From assembly GCF_014197535.1 (NCBI RefSeq), contig NZ_JACIFV010000037.1, positions 1 to 41,839 of the forward strand: 41,839 bases of DNA. The letters run 5' to 3'. Of the stretch, positions 33,496-41,839 are shown one piece after another. The notes under the pieces are model-generated. The model saw only the letters and a list, made by a program, of their open reading frames with translations. It made no database searches and had not been told where the DNA came from. Numbering within the stretch: position 1 is the stretch's first letter; each line of letters opens with the position of its first letter. The DNA comes from Rhizobium aethiopicum (GTDB lineage Bacteria > Pseudomonadota > Alphaproteobacteria > Rhizobiales > Rhizobiaceae). Both the position numbers and the translations under genes were made by a program.

Positions 33496-33718
33496 CGAGA
33501 GCCTTCCTCCACAGTTTCAATCCGCCCTCTGCCGGCCCGATCACTGAACCGGATTACGGCATCGTTGCGTTGTAAAGGACGGATGTCCAATGGCAATTTT
33601 CCGATCTGCGGTCCTGGCTGGATTTGCGATGGAATTGTTTCAAGCGCCTCCGTGACCAACGAGCGAAAACCAATAATTATGTGATTCGGTGAGATCGAGA
33701 CGCTACTCTACGAACAAA

Positions 33719-36109
33719 CTATGTCACTGCCAGCGGATCCTCAATCACATCGACGATCGATGGCTGGCCAAGCACGTCCGCGAAGCGCTGTAGCATGGCA
33801 ACAGTACTCGATGACATCTCCGCCCTGGAGCCCGGGATATAGCAAGCGGCTGCATAAGCGAGTTGCCGTTGCCTCGGTTCCGTTAGCAACAGCGGCAGCG
33901 TCTCGATTGCTTGCTCCGGCTCAAAGGTGACGATAGCCGTCTGCACGCGAGTGATTTCGGCCAAATGATCAGCGCTTAGTGAGCGGAAGGGCTCGTCCTC
34001 GGTCAGCACCCGTGACCAGCGCGCCAGGCGGTCGCGTCGGATCCCGCCACGATCGCTCACCAGGAGTACGACCATACGGATGATGGCATCGGCGAGTCCG
34101 CCGATCGCGATCCTCCTGAGCGCATTGGCGATGTCCGGCTGCCATCTCATATCGTCAAGTGTCGTCCCTTTGCGGTATGCTTCGTGGGGATTGTCAAAAT
34201 ATCGCTGCCAAGGGTTGTTCCAGATCATGTGAAACGCGAGCTCATAACCCATGTCGCGCCAGTCGCGCATGACCACGATCGCCTGTTCGACAGCCTTGAA
34301 ATAGAGCGCTTCCGCAGCCAGGAAAGGATTTTCCGCTGCTGCGTTCGCCCGGGAGTTCCGTACCTGCTCTGAAATTGACTTATAGCCAACCATGATCGGA
34401 TTCTGAGAAGACAGCAGCGATCGCTCCAGCCGCTTTGGATGGAACATTCGGCTGGCGTCTGCTGAGATGTCTGTGACCGCGGCCTGCACAAAGGGGCGGG
34501 CAACTGTGTGATAGATCTGCGCTTGCAGTTCAGAGACGCGGGCGACGGCAGCGAAGGGACCTCCATCGTCATGGCCGTCGTTAAACTCACGGATATTCTC
34601 GAAGGTGCGCTCGATCAGTTCAACACTATAGCTCTTGTGTCCAGCATCTTCTTGAATGTCCGTGATGCGCATCTCGTAAAGGCCAGGCAACAACGCCTCA
34701 ATTGCCTCGAGCGTGCTTGCAACCTCATTGTATTCTTTGTTGATTACTCTCGAGGAAACGAATGTACCGAGGTGACCGACGTCGTTGTGTACCATATAAA
34801 TAATGTGCTGGCCGAGAAGGCGGATTTCCTCCTCGTTGTCATAGATTTCGGGGATCCAATTCAGCGCCTGCTGCGGCGGCGTTACATTGTCGCCATGACT
34901 GGCAAATATGATAATAGGCGCCCTGATCTTCTTAAGGTCGAAATGCCGCCGGTCCGGCTCCCCATACGCCTTGTTGTGCGCCAGTCGATTACCAACAAAG
35001 AGGTGCTCAACTATCCAGCGGATCTCGTCTCCCCGCATCAGGCAGAAGCCGCCCCACCACTTCTCAGCCTTAAGGAAGGCTTCGCTCGCCGCATCCACAT
35101 CTCGGAACAGTTCGACATACTTCATGAATAACTGGCGCTCGGGATTGAGCGTTTCGAAATTCTGTACGAGATGGGCGCCGTCGAAGATGCCTCCGCCCAG
35201 ATCTGACAAAAACATGGTTATCCAAGCTCCCCCGAAGAGGCCCGCCATGTAGCGGAGGGTATTTTCGCCGATATTTCCCGAGGTAGGTGTCACCGGCGAT
35301 CCGTTGAGGATGATCGGGCCAGCTAAGTCGAGATTTGTCGCAACCATCAGAAGGGTAGCCCAGCCAGCTTGGCAGTTGCCGACTACGACTGGAAGGCGGG
35401 CAAGCGGATGCAGGCGCATGACCTCACGAACAAAGGCCGCTTCCGCATACGTGACATTAGAGAGATACTGCCCCCCCTCTGGCTCTCGGCGGAAGGACAC
35501 CAAATAAACCGGGTGACCTTCCCGGAACGCCACGCCGACCTGGCTGTCTTCTTTGTGGCCACCGACGCCGGGACTATGTCCGGCGCGCGGGCAAATGATT
35601 ATGAAGGGGCGCTTCGTGTCATCGACGTTAACACCTTGGGGCGGGATCATTCGAAGTAACACGTAATTGGATTTCAAGGGCAGATCGTTTCCATCCATAA
35701 CTGTCTCGTAGTCGCAGAAGAAAACCGGCGGACAGCCTGCCGCTTCATGTTCGAGGAAGATGTCGCCGCGCTGTCGGAGAAGATCCATGCACAATATGGC
35801 GCGCTCACTAGCGTCGCGCAGGTATTCCGCCCAAGCGTGGCCCAAATTCCCATTGCCGTGCACCTCGCGTAGACTCTCGGCAAGACGTTCGGCCTCAGTA
35901 AAGAGCTTTCCCTGGCGGGTAGAGTGGGTGTCGCACATGACTTGCACGCGGCGCAATAAGGCAACCTGCAGAATTTTAGCGGTTTCAGCGCCCGCTGCCG
36001 CCAAGCGTTGGAACATCGGGAATAGACTTTGGGTCACTTGGCTGTCCAGTTCCGTGGATGGCGCTTCAATCCACCGGAGCGGGTTTAGAGATGTAAGAAT
36101 ATCCGCCAT
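33719..36109 (-). CDS. DUF3141 family alpha/beta hydrolase (PhaC-like)
   Basis: 796 residues from the ATG at 36109, which follows a GAGGAG site; an upstream start at 36199 is unsupported. The central part has an alpha/beta fold with a Cys nucleophile (VVGNCQAGWA), an acid in FASHGDNVTPP and His in HNDVGHLGTF, the triad layout of polyhydroxyalkanoate synthases. N- and C-terminal helical parts (about 1-150 and 480-796) are the extra regions typical of DUF3141. In other bacteria these proteins lie next to phosphotransacetylase and acetate kinase; here none is present, so the gene is an orphan. A role in CoA-ester or polyester metabolism is inferred only. Confidence 0.88.
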   Translation of the reverse strand: MADILTSLNPLRWIEAPSTELDSQVTQSLFPMFQRLAAAGAETAKILQVALLRRVQVMCDTHSTRQGKLFTEAERLAESLREVHGNGNLGHAWAEYLRDASERAILCMDLLRQRGDIFLEHEAAGCPPVFFCDYETVMDGNDLPLKSNYVLLRMIPPQGVNVDDTKRPFIIICPRAGHSPGVGGHKEDSQVGVAFREGHPVYLVSFRREPEGGQYLSNVTYAEAAFVREVMRLHPLARLPVVVGNCQAGWATLLMVATNLDLAGPIILNGSPVTPTSGNIGENTLRYMAGLFGGAWITMFLSDLGGGIFDGAHLVQNFETLNPERQLFMKYVELFRDVDAASEAFLKAEKWWGGFCLMRGDEIRWIVEHLFVGNRLAHNKAYGEPDRRHFDLKKIRAPIIIFASHGDNVTPPQQALNWIPEIYDNEEEIRLLGQHIIYMVHNDVGHLGTFVSSRVINKEYNEVASTLEAIEALLPGLYEMRITDIQEDAGHKSYSVELIERTFENIREFNDGHDDGGPFAAVARVSELQAQIYHTVARPFVQAAVTDISADASRMFHPKRLERSLLSSQNPIMVGYKSISEQVRNSRANAAAENPFLAAEALYFKAVEQAIVVMRDWRDMGYELAFHMIWNNPWQRYFDNPHEAYRKGTTLDDMRWQPDIANALRRIAIGGLADAIIRMVVLLVSDRGGIRRDRLARWSRVLTEDEPFRSLSADHLAEITRVQTAIVTFEPEQAIETLPLLLTEPRQRQLAYAAACYIPGSRAEMSSSTVAMLQRFADVLGQPSIVDVIEDPLAVT

Positions 36110-36199
36110 CGTTTCAACTCCTCTATGGTTATGATCCCGTACGCATACATACGTGCCAGATCGATCGTGCTTCCGTCTGGCGAGGTGCTCGGTAGGCAA

Positions 36200-36770
36200 T
36201 GCCGACGCCTAGGAAAGCAGTTTGACGACTTCCGACCCCAACGAGTTACCGCCGCATTCATCCCCTGCAATGTCTATGCCAAGCACTGGGTCAGCCAGCT
36301 ACGCCGGGAGAGGGGGCAGCAAGCTCGTCGCCAGGGAAAGCCACACAAAGTCTTCATTCAGCCTGGATCAGCAGTTTCTCCCAGCTCGTTGGAGACTATC
36401 GGAGGACAGGAGGTGATGGATTCGCCTGCGGTGTGGGATCCCACCAACTAGGATGTTTCAGCGGCCGTCCGCGTGGCTTTGGTTGGGGCTAAGGCTGGTG
36501 GTGGCACGGTTATAGACGATGCCTTCTGTCTGACGCTCACCGATGACGGCAGTCTTCATCCGGTCGCAAAGCACTCCCGCGGAGCGCCGCCGAGAGCCTC
36601 GAAGGCCGCGATGTGGAAACGCAGGCCGGTCATCTGATGCATGACGAAGCGTGCCCAGATGGGACGGCTATGACCCGGCACTATCGTGAACAGCCAGATG
36701 ATCCTCGGCGCCAGTTAAAGTGCCGACCGCGTGACACCGCCATTTTCGCTGGCGTTAGTGTTGGTCAGGT
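36200..36770. other. Unassigned stretch of about 570 bases
   Basis: An open frame on the plus strand from 36125 to 36451 gives about 108 residues (basic, RRERGQQARRQGKPHK), but it has no recognisable family and starts inside the preceding gene. Later pieces such as AFCLTLTDDGSLHPVAKHS look protein-like but are interrupted. I regard this as decayed sequence and assign no gene. Confidence 0.35.
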
Positions 36771-38300
36771 TTACAGCAGATCACCGATAACAGTGGACAG
36801 GTTAAACGGAACGATTCCGATCTCACCACGCGGCATCCTGTCGAGCAAGTCGACCGTGCGGGCAAAGGTTTCGACTTGCTGAAAGGCGTAATCAGGGTCG
36901 AGCCGGTCCAAGCCTCCGCCCGGCAAGACCTGGCAAAGATAGTCCGGTATCGGACAGCTTGATATCGTCGGAATTCCTGATGCGTATAATGGCTGTCCTT
37001 CGCCCAACATCACCTGCGCCGCCGCTGGGGCGACTATCAGCGCGCGTACCTTTTTGCGCCCGCGTGCGGCAGCGATGTACACGTCACTCATCGACTTATT
37101 ACTGGTATAGATCAAATCGAGTTCCGGCTTCCCGGTGGGCGCGGGGTGCCCTTTTGCAAAGTCATCTCGCCACTCGGTACATCCAAGATGCTCAATCGTA
37201 GCTCCTGCAACGGCTTTAGCATGGCCGGGTTTGCCGTCCCACAATTCTGGATGCATTTCGAGCCAGGTCGCCGTCGCCTGATTCCCGTGGCGGCCGAACT
37301 GGGGAAGCTGGAAATGACCCGTGACGAGTACGAAGACGAGGCTCCGGTTGCGGGCAGATTTCGGTAGCGAGGAGAAATAATGCGCCAGAGCGAGTACCCC
37401 AGCACCGCCGTTCTCTTCGCACGCATTAGGTCCATCGGTGTGGGTGTTGATGATGATTGTCTCAAGCAGGTTGCAGCCCGGCAAAACCGCATAAATCGTA
37501 TCGGTCGCAACGTCTTCCAACGTGCCATCCAAGGTCAGGCGACCGCTCAAACCGTGCTTGCTCGCGGCTTTGATCCGCTCTCCTTCAGATTGCGCCACCC
37601 ATATTGCAGGTAAGCCCCAATACGGTGTGGTGAATGGCAGCACCTGCCCCTTCAACTGCACTTCCGAGACGCCTTCGAAAATGCAAACGACGGCTAAAAC
37701 CCCTGCTTCACGCGCCTTGTCGATCGGTACGCCAAGCAAACCGGTGATAAGCGGCGTGGTTACGGCTTTGGGAAAGTCTATGCCTTCCGGCAGGCTGCCG
37801 CGTCGATTGGTCACCAGTTCGAGGAATGCCGCCAGATCCCGACGCTTTACCGTCACCACCGCAATTTTGCCGCGGGCTTTCTCAAACGCCTGAACCCGAC
37901 CGTTGAAAAGAACCATCTTACCCGAGATACCGCCGGGAGGTGTAAGCCCGGAATACGGGAACGGCGCCGCTACCTCAATTACTTCACCATTTGACAGTTT
38001 GAACGCGGTGGTTCGTGGCATCCACCGGCGCATCGTGAGTTGATCGCGCTTCACCTCAAGGCCCATCCCTCTCAACTCACCAGCAAGATAATCGATTGCC
38101 CGTGCTTGCGCCGGGCTGCCGGTCAATCGGGGGCCGAAACTGTTGAGCCTTTTGATCCAACTCCAAAGTTTCCGCTGATCAGGGAGTGCGGGGATGGACG
38201 GCTTTCGCTGCTCACTGAATCCGGTGCTGGGAAAAGCCGGGAATACGATCCCGGCGAGAAGAGCAGTGAGCCCAACAGTCGAAAAATCTCTTCGTTTCAA
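36771..38300 (-). CDS. M28 peptidase-like exported protein
   Basis: About 509 residues from a TTG at 38300 that has a perfect GGAGG six bases upstream and starts directly with a twin-arginine-like signal (MKRRDFSTVGLTALLAGIVF). A frame open to 38393 has no better start. It resembles M28 zinc peptidases with a PA-domain insertion: IIINTHTDGPNACEENGGAG corresponds to the first zinc ligands (His, Asp). The second ligand is replaced by Glu or Asn, and the usual catalytic Glu-Glu (in 'FFAGEELGLLG') is replaced by GHFQLPQFG. The protein may therefore be a non-canonical peptidase or a non-catalytic relative. It should fold in the cytoplasm and reach the periplasm by Tat. Confidence 0.72.
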   Translation of the reverse strand: MKRRDFSTVGLTALLAGIVFPAFPSTGFSEQRKPSIPALPDQRKLWSWIKRLNSFGPRLTGSPAQARAIDYLAGELRGMGLEVKRDQLTMRRWMPRTTAFKLSNGEVIEVAAPFPYSGLTPPGGISGKMVLFNGRVQAFEKARGKIAVVTVKRRDLAAFLELVTNRRGSLPEGIDFPKAVTTPLITGLLGVPIDKAREAGVLAVVCIFEGVSEVQLKGQVLPFTTPYWGLPAIWVAQSEGERIKAASKHGLSGRLTLDGTLEDVATDTIYAVLPGCNLLETIIINTHTDGPNACEENGGAGVLALAHYFSSLPKSARNRSLVFVLVTGHFQLPQFGRHGNQATATWLEMHPELWDGKPGHAKAVAGATIEHLGCTEWRDDFAKGHPAPTGKPELDLIYTSNKSMSDVYIAAARGRKKVRALIVAPAAAQVMLGEGQPLYASGIPTISSCPIPDYLCQVLPGGGLDRLDPDYAFQQVETFARTVDLLDRMPRGEIGIVPFNLSTVIGDLL

Positions 38301-38782
38301 GACTAACCTCCGCGCCTCTCTATCACGAATGGAAGCGATACCTATGGCCGCACGCCGCCCGTGTCCTTGCAAATCCAGTGCCATTAAAAGCACACGTCTA
38401 ATCTTCAGTTTTGAATTGAACGCGCAGTCTGAATCGGTTTTGGACCGCGTGCGAAGTCAATGCAGCTTTCGGACAGACTCCGCGCAAGCATCTGAAGTGG
38501 TTGAAGAGTCACTTTACTGATCTAGGAACGCGTCGTTGGTTCAATGCCTTTAAGAGCGACTTTATCTTGAGCCTAGTCTCGGGTCGGCCAAAAACCTTTG
38601 CCTGCTTGCAGACGACCATCAGTCGCCGAATGCAGCGGCAAGACTGTAAACTGTTGACCACGATAGGCGCTGCGCGTTGGACCTTTGTCACAACAACCTA
38701 TCAAAACCCTCTATTTTATCCGGCGGACTTTCATTGCCGCCAAGGTTCTGGAGCTAGCGGCAAATCAGCCCCGACTGCCAAT
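38301..38782. other. Intergenic stretch, no gene recognised
   Basis: About 480 bases between the tyrosinase operon and the M28-like gene. One minus-strand open frame (38509-38691, 60 residues, rich in Lys and Arg) has no support in ribosome site or family. The region should contain the end of the tyrosinase transcript and the promoter of the M28-like gene. Confidence 0.45.
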
Positions 38783-39238
38783 CTATTCAATGCTAGCGTC
38801 GCTGATAGTGATGCTGGCGCCCGAACCGCCGCCTGTTTGAGGCTCCAGCCGGATAATGACGGTCTGTGGCTGACGGCAAGACGGGTCATCGGGCAAGGGA
38901 AACCCAAATCGTTGAGGCTTTGCCCCGTCCAATACCGAAAACGCCTTGTTCGGAAAAATACCAAACCTACCAATTTCGCGAACGTTACTGCCGCAGTCAA
39001 GCGAAACGACCGTCGTCACTGGTCCTGAAGTCGACGGTTCATAACCAGTGACAGTAAGGACGACCCGCGCACTGGTATCAACCGATGAGTGGACTGCTCT
39101 GCTCGATATGGTTATCGTCGCGGGCTTACTGGTCGTTGCCCGCATGTCGCTCTCGTTAGCTTGAACCGGGCTGACGATGCGCAGCATCGATAATGCCGCC
39201 GCACGAATAGCGATAAGCACCCAACGATGATAGCGCAT
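38783..39238 (-). CDS. Exported companion protein of tyrosinase
   Basis: About 151 residues from the ATG at 39238, which has GGAG six bases ahead. A hydrophobic leader (RWVLIAIRAAALSMLRIV) ends at about VQANE and predicts export. The mature part is beta-rich. Its ending (QTVIIRLEPQTGGGSGASIT) and the stretch IGRFGIFPNKAF resemble the C-terminal domain of the tyrosinase beside it (VGSFAVLG, AIDLQLIPVGSGAGKPG, KLEIAIVSA). It may be a free copy of that domain. It begins 31 bases after the tyrosinase stop, so they are co-transcribed. A role as an accessory or copper-loading partner, as the caddie proteins in Streptomyces, is speculative. Confidence 0.7.
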   Translation of the reverse strand: MRYHRWVLIAIRAAALSMLRIVSPVQANESDMRATTSKPATITISSRAVHSSVDTSARVVLTVTGYEPSTSGPVTTVVSLDCGSNVREIGRFGIFPNKAFSVLDGAKPQRFGFPLPDDPSCRQPQTVIIRLEPQTGGGSGASITISDASIE

Positions 39239-39269
39239 CGATGTCTCCACAACCCAGCCAGTCCGGATG

Positions 39270-40781
39270 TTAGGCGGACACTATGGCTATTTCTAGCTTT
39301 GCGGGCTCTACGGCGCCGGGTTTGCCCGCTCCCGATCCGACAGGAATGAGCTGCAGGTCGATGGCCTCGCCATCCGTCTGCCCCCTTCCGCCGTAAACCC
39401 GCTGGATCGCGTCCGTCAGATCGAGGACGAAGGATGGTTTGCGATGATGGTCGCCGTCATGACCGAGAACGGCGAAAGAACCGACGTAATGGGGATCGGT
39501 GACGGGCGTATCGGCCTTAAGGTCGTTCTTGCCGAGAAACACCCGAACGCTGGTCGTGCTGGCACTGGTGATCTCGACATCGCGCAGGAATGCCAGCACA
39601 CGAGGAGCGGAGGCCGCCTGCTCCTGTGCCGCGCCGAAATCCATTGTATCCATGCCGGATGGCAGAGGCGGTTGGCGGACGATCTCCTGCAATGCGCCCG
39701 CCGGGATCTTGATCGGCAGCGAAAGCGGCACGTTTTCCGTTGCCGCCTTGCTGTTGTCCGTGGAGGTGGTCGTCACGCCGGCGATTGCAGCATCGGTCGC
39801 CGTCGCCGCGATCACGGACGTGAGTTTATCGTTCAGGGCCAGCGTTTTGGCGCTCGCCGCCGCGACCTTGAAGTAGGTCCGGAAACCATAATTGTATCCG
39901 AGTTCCTCTGGAACATAAAGGTCAGAGACCTTCGGGGACCAGAAGTTGCCGTCGACATCGTAGAAATTGTCGGTGAACGGCATGTCGGCCCAGAGTCGAT
40001 CCGTGCTGTTGGCGTTGCGCAAATTCCAGGTCGCCCAGATGCGGTCGATGTTGCAATGATGCATGAAGAAGATCGGATCGCGGGGCGACGACATTTCCGG
40101 CATCCAGCCACCGATATTGTTGTGCACCTGATTGTGCGGTGTGTATTCCAGCGCCCCCTGCGTGCCGCTGCTGGTGGTGACCCAGGAAGGATCGAGTGAG
40201 TTCTGTCCCTCGGGGCGGGTGGTGCCGAAGACCTCGTATGGCTTCGCCGTTAGGATGGTGTTGAGAACCTGTGGCCCAACTATATTGTCCGGCATCGGCT
40301 GCGTGATTGGCCAGGTGCGCGACGAAACATAAAGTGGATTGTCCTTGCCGTCGGGCGTCTTTTGCATTGTGAACACTTCGGGCAGGTACGGATTGTCGGT
40401 CCAGTCCCAGAACGGCATAGCGAAATCGTTGTTCTTGGTCACGTGCCGAACGATGCGCTCGTACATAGCCGTATAGGCCCTGTGCCACGGCAGGAAATAC
40501 CAGTTGCCATGCGGGCAGTATTTGACGACGTCACCGCTGCCGTGAATTTTCGAGAGGTTGACCCAGTTGAATTTGTCGCTGGCGGGAAGGGCGTTGAGAA
40601 GGCGCACTGCGTCGCGATAGGTCTCGATGATCGGGTCGTTCCAGGCCAAGCCCTGCAGTGAGCGCCGCCAAGGGATTGACGGTATCTGCGCGAAGGCTTT
40701 TGTCCCCGGTAGGCCGCTGGCGAGCAGGCCTGCTGCAATGACGCCACCCTGAACGATGACATGTCTGCGTGTGATGCTCAT
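39270..40781 (-). CDS. melA: Tyrosinase (copper monooxygenase)
   Basis: 503 residues from the ATG at 40781 (MSITRRHVIVQGGVIAAGLL) with a GGGAG site and a twin-arginine-like leader. CuA ligands: His in KIHGSGD, His in YCPHGNW, His in LPWHRAY. CuB ligands: HNQVHNN and the His in FFMHHCNIDRIW. A C-terminal domain of about 200 residues follows the catalytic core. It hydroxylates monophenols and oxidises o-diphenols to quinones, leading to melanin. An in-frame ATG at 41099 would add 106 residues, but a sigma-54 promoter lies within that extension, so the shorter start is more credible. Known rhizobial mel genes depend on NifA and RpoN, in line with the promoter found. Confidence 0.93.
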   Translation of the reverse strand: MSITRRHVIVQGGVIAAGLLASGLPGTKAFAQIPSIPWRRSLQGLAWNDPIIETYRDAVRLLNALPASDKFNWVNLSKIHGSGDVVKYCPHGNWYFLPWHRAYTAMYERIVRHVTKNNDFAMPFWDWTDNPYLPEVFTMQKTPDGKDNPLYVSSRTWPITQPMPDNIVGPQVLNTILTAKPYEVFGTTRPEGQNSLDPSWVTTSSGTQGALEYTPHNQVHNNIGGWMPEMSSPRDPIFFMHHCNIDRIWATWNLRNANSTDRLWADMPFTDNFYDVDGNFWSPKVSDLYVPEELGYNYGFRTYFKVAAASAKTLALNDKLTSVIAATATDAAIAGVTTTSTDNSKAATENVPLSLPIKIPAGALQEIVRQPPLPSGMDTMDFGAAQEQAASAPRVLAFLRDVEITSASTTSVRVFLGKNDLKADTPVTDPHYVGSFAVLGHDGDHHRKPSFVLDLTDAIQRVYGGRGQTDGEAIDLQLIPVGSGAGKPGAVEPAKLEIAIVSA

Positions 40782-40942
40782 CTTACTCTCCCTTGGATTT
40801 GAATTGTCCTTCGCCAAGATTAATGCCGCTTTTAGGCCGGTTCCGCGCCGTCTGGGCGCGGGAGCAGTGGGCAATTCGCACCACCATAGAGCTTGCGTTG
40901 GCTCTTTCTGAGTTTCGGTGAATCGGCGGCACGAGAAATGAA

Positions 40943-40957
40943 GCAAGCGACGTGCCA
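40943..40957 (-). promoter_or_regulatory. Sigma-54 (-24/-12) promoter of melA
   Basis: On the minus strand this reads TGGCACGTCGCTTGC, which matches the RpoN consensus TGGCACN5TTGC with correct spacing of GG and GC by ten bases. Transcription would start near 40931, about 150 bases before the melA start at 40781. It is a strong candidate because of its exact match and its location before a gene whose homologues are RpoN-dependent. Confidence 0.8.
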
Positions 40958-41099
40958 CTCGAAAATGCAGCGTAAAATGCGAGCTAAAAACGCTACTACC
41001 GATCGTATTCCTGCATTCCAGTTGGAATCCAGATTCCGGAAAACTTAGTATCGCATTCCATGATCGTTCGAGCGACGGCTTGCCGACCAGCCACGGCAA

Positions 41100-41548
41100 G
41101 CACGTTCGGTTGCGAAAACCTCAAATGATCAAGCTGAAACAGTTGTTCAGACCGGTGAGAGGGCCCAAGATGCTGAAAACGCCCTGTGCGACGATAGAGA
41201 AGCACGCATCTCGAACAGGCTTTCCCTATCGGACCCCCAGCAATGACGGAGCCGTAGCCCGCTCGCTCTCAAATTCAAAGCTGCGAAGCAGGCACCACTC
41301 CGTGGCTTGACGGGTGCGTAGAGCAGAGCGGGACAAACCGATTGTCGTGATCTCGACAAATGCGACAAAGGGCGGCGGCTGTCCGACATTTGCGAGAATA
41401 GCGGCGGGAACTCCGCGCGGGAACAACGGGCTCACCAAGTGATCCCACTTTCAGTCCCATTGTGCCCACTCATTCGGGCTTACTGTCGGACCCTATCGAG
41501 ACCTCGCCGCAGCTGCGAAGCCCCACTCATATCCGTTTGAATTTGGCA
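41100..41548. other. Unassigned stretch upstream of melA
   Basis: About 450 bases between melA and the transposase end. Overlapping short frames on the minus strand have no recognisable family. The low-complexity, rearranged look next to a transposase end suggests an insertion junction. I see no terminal repeat that I can support. Confidence 0.4.
41343..41358. promoter_or_regulatory. Possible NifA upstream activator sequence
   Basis: TGTCGTGATCTCGACA matches TGT-N10-ACA exactly. It lies about 400 bases upstream of the sigma-54 promoter, further than the usual 80-200, so the link is tentative. Such a match is expected by chance in roughly one of ten segments of this length. Confidence 0.25.
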
Positions 41549-41839
41549 TCAAGGCTTGACGCTTGCCGTCCACACGGGGCAATTCGGGCAGTGTATTAGC
41601 CTGCTGTCCCGCTCGTTTCCTGACCCGACATCACAGCGGGGCAGGCTGATTTGGGGATCATCGCTCATTTGGGCCATGGTCTCAAGCGTCATATACCTGG
41701 CGCGTTGAACGGCCCATTCATCATTCTGTTCGAGCAGCAATGCACCGACGAGACGGACGATGGCTTCGTCGTTCGGAAAGATGCCGACGACCTCGGTGCG
41801 TCGCTTGATTTCGCCGTTGAGACGCTCAATTGGATTCGT
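41549..41839 (-). CDS. IS256-family transposase, C-terminal part (runs off the right edge)
   Basis: The reading frame comes in from the right edge and reads TNPIERLNGEIKRRTEVVGI, FPNDEAIVRLVGALLLEQND and EWAVQRARYMTLETMAQMSD. This is the conserved C-terminal region of mutator-type transposases. The protein ends at 41549 with an extended tail (RLIHCPNCPVWTASVKP) that lies beyond the normal end and may come from readthrough into flanking DNA. The N-terminal DNA-binding and most of the catalytic region lie outside the window, so I cannot say whether it is active. Confidence 0.85.
   Translation of the reverse strand, partial: TNPIERLNGEIKRRTEVVGIFPNDEAIVRLVGALLLEQNDEWAVQRARYMTLETMAQMSDDPQISLPRCDVGSGNERDSRLIHCPNCPVWTASVKP

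Noticed and set aside
36125..36451. 108-residue basic open frame
   Set aside because: No family is recognisable and it begins inside the DUF3141 gene region; kept only as unassigned sequence.
38509..38691. 60-residue Lys/Arg-rich minus-strand frame
   Set aside because: No start signal and no similarity; probably chance in a high-GC stretch.
1..41839. CRISPR arrays, tRNA or rRNA genes, plasmid replication genes
   Set aside because: No regularly spaced repeats, no cloverleaf-like sequences with conserved TTCGAATC-type arms, and no RepABC-type proteins were found by reading both strands; a covariance-model search was not possible here.

Overview
The window looks like a GC-rich accessory replicon, most likely a plasmid, of a Rhizobium-type alphaproteobacterium. 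Reasons: a tyrosinase gene (melA type) behind a textbook sigma-54 promoter as on rhizobial symbiotic plasmids, several chemoreceptors, ABC importers of the ribose type, FCD-class GntR regulators, and layered insertion sequences and gene remnants. No tRNA, rRNA or CRISPR array was seen.

Layout. (1) 0.1-5.2 kb, minus strand: a fused SCP2-like/alpha-beta hydrolase, a GntR regulator, then a three-gene unit of MBL hydrolase, zinc alcohol dehydrogenase and lactonase-like MBL hydrolase. (2) 5.4-13.4 kb: a PAS-GGDEF-EAL protein, an orphan periplasmic binding protein, a large chemoreceptor, and an SDR-like protein without its catalytic residues. (3) 13.4-18.4 kb: a non-coding stretch with an orphan operator and a perfect inverted repeat, an AraC regulator broken at a G run, a decayed cheW and a second chemoreceptor. 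(4) 18.7-22 kb: nested mobile DNA, an IS630 fragment interrupted by a group II intron remnant that is itself interrupted by an intact IS3-family element with a 4-bp target duplication. (5) 22-32.1 kb, minus strand: a catabolic operon (carboxymuconolactone-decarboxylase-like protein, SCP2-like protein, alpha/beta hydrolase, binding protein, ABC ATPase, two permeases, succinate-semialdehyde-type dehydrogenase), preceded by a 3-hydroxyisobutyrate-dehydrogenase-like gene and a second GntR paralogue. (6) 32.3-33.5 kb: a hipBA toxin-antitoxin remnant. (7) 33.7-41.1 kb: a DUF3141 hydrolase, an M28-like exported protein, and tyrosinase with a small exported companion. (8) The right edge carries the end of an IS256-family transposase.

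The main point is that regions 1-3 and 5 are two halves of one system. They share paralogous GntR regulators, paralogous binding proteins and paralogous SCP2/hydrolase modules (fused in one, split in the other), and a near-identical operator (core GACAATCTGTCAA or GATAATCTGTCAA) occurs eight times, plus one weak copy, mostly in front of these transcription units. The enzyme set (ester or lactone hydrolases, alcohol dehydrogenase, aldehyde dehydrogenase) suggests import and ring or ester opening of a small lactone or ester, followed by oxidation to an acid. The substrate is not known. The second binding protein sits between a chemoreceptor and a c-di-GMP enzyme and may serve sensing rather than transport.
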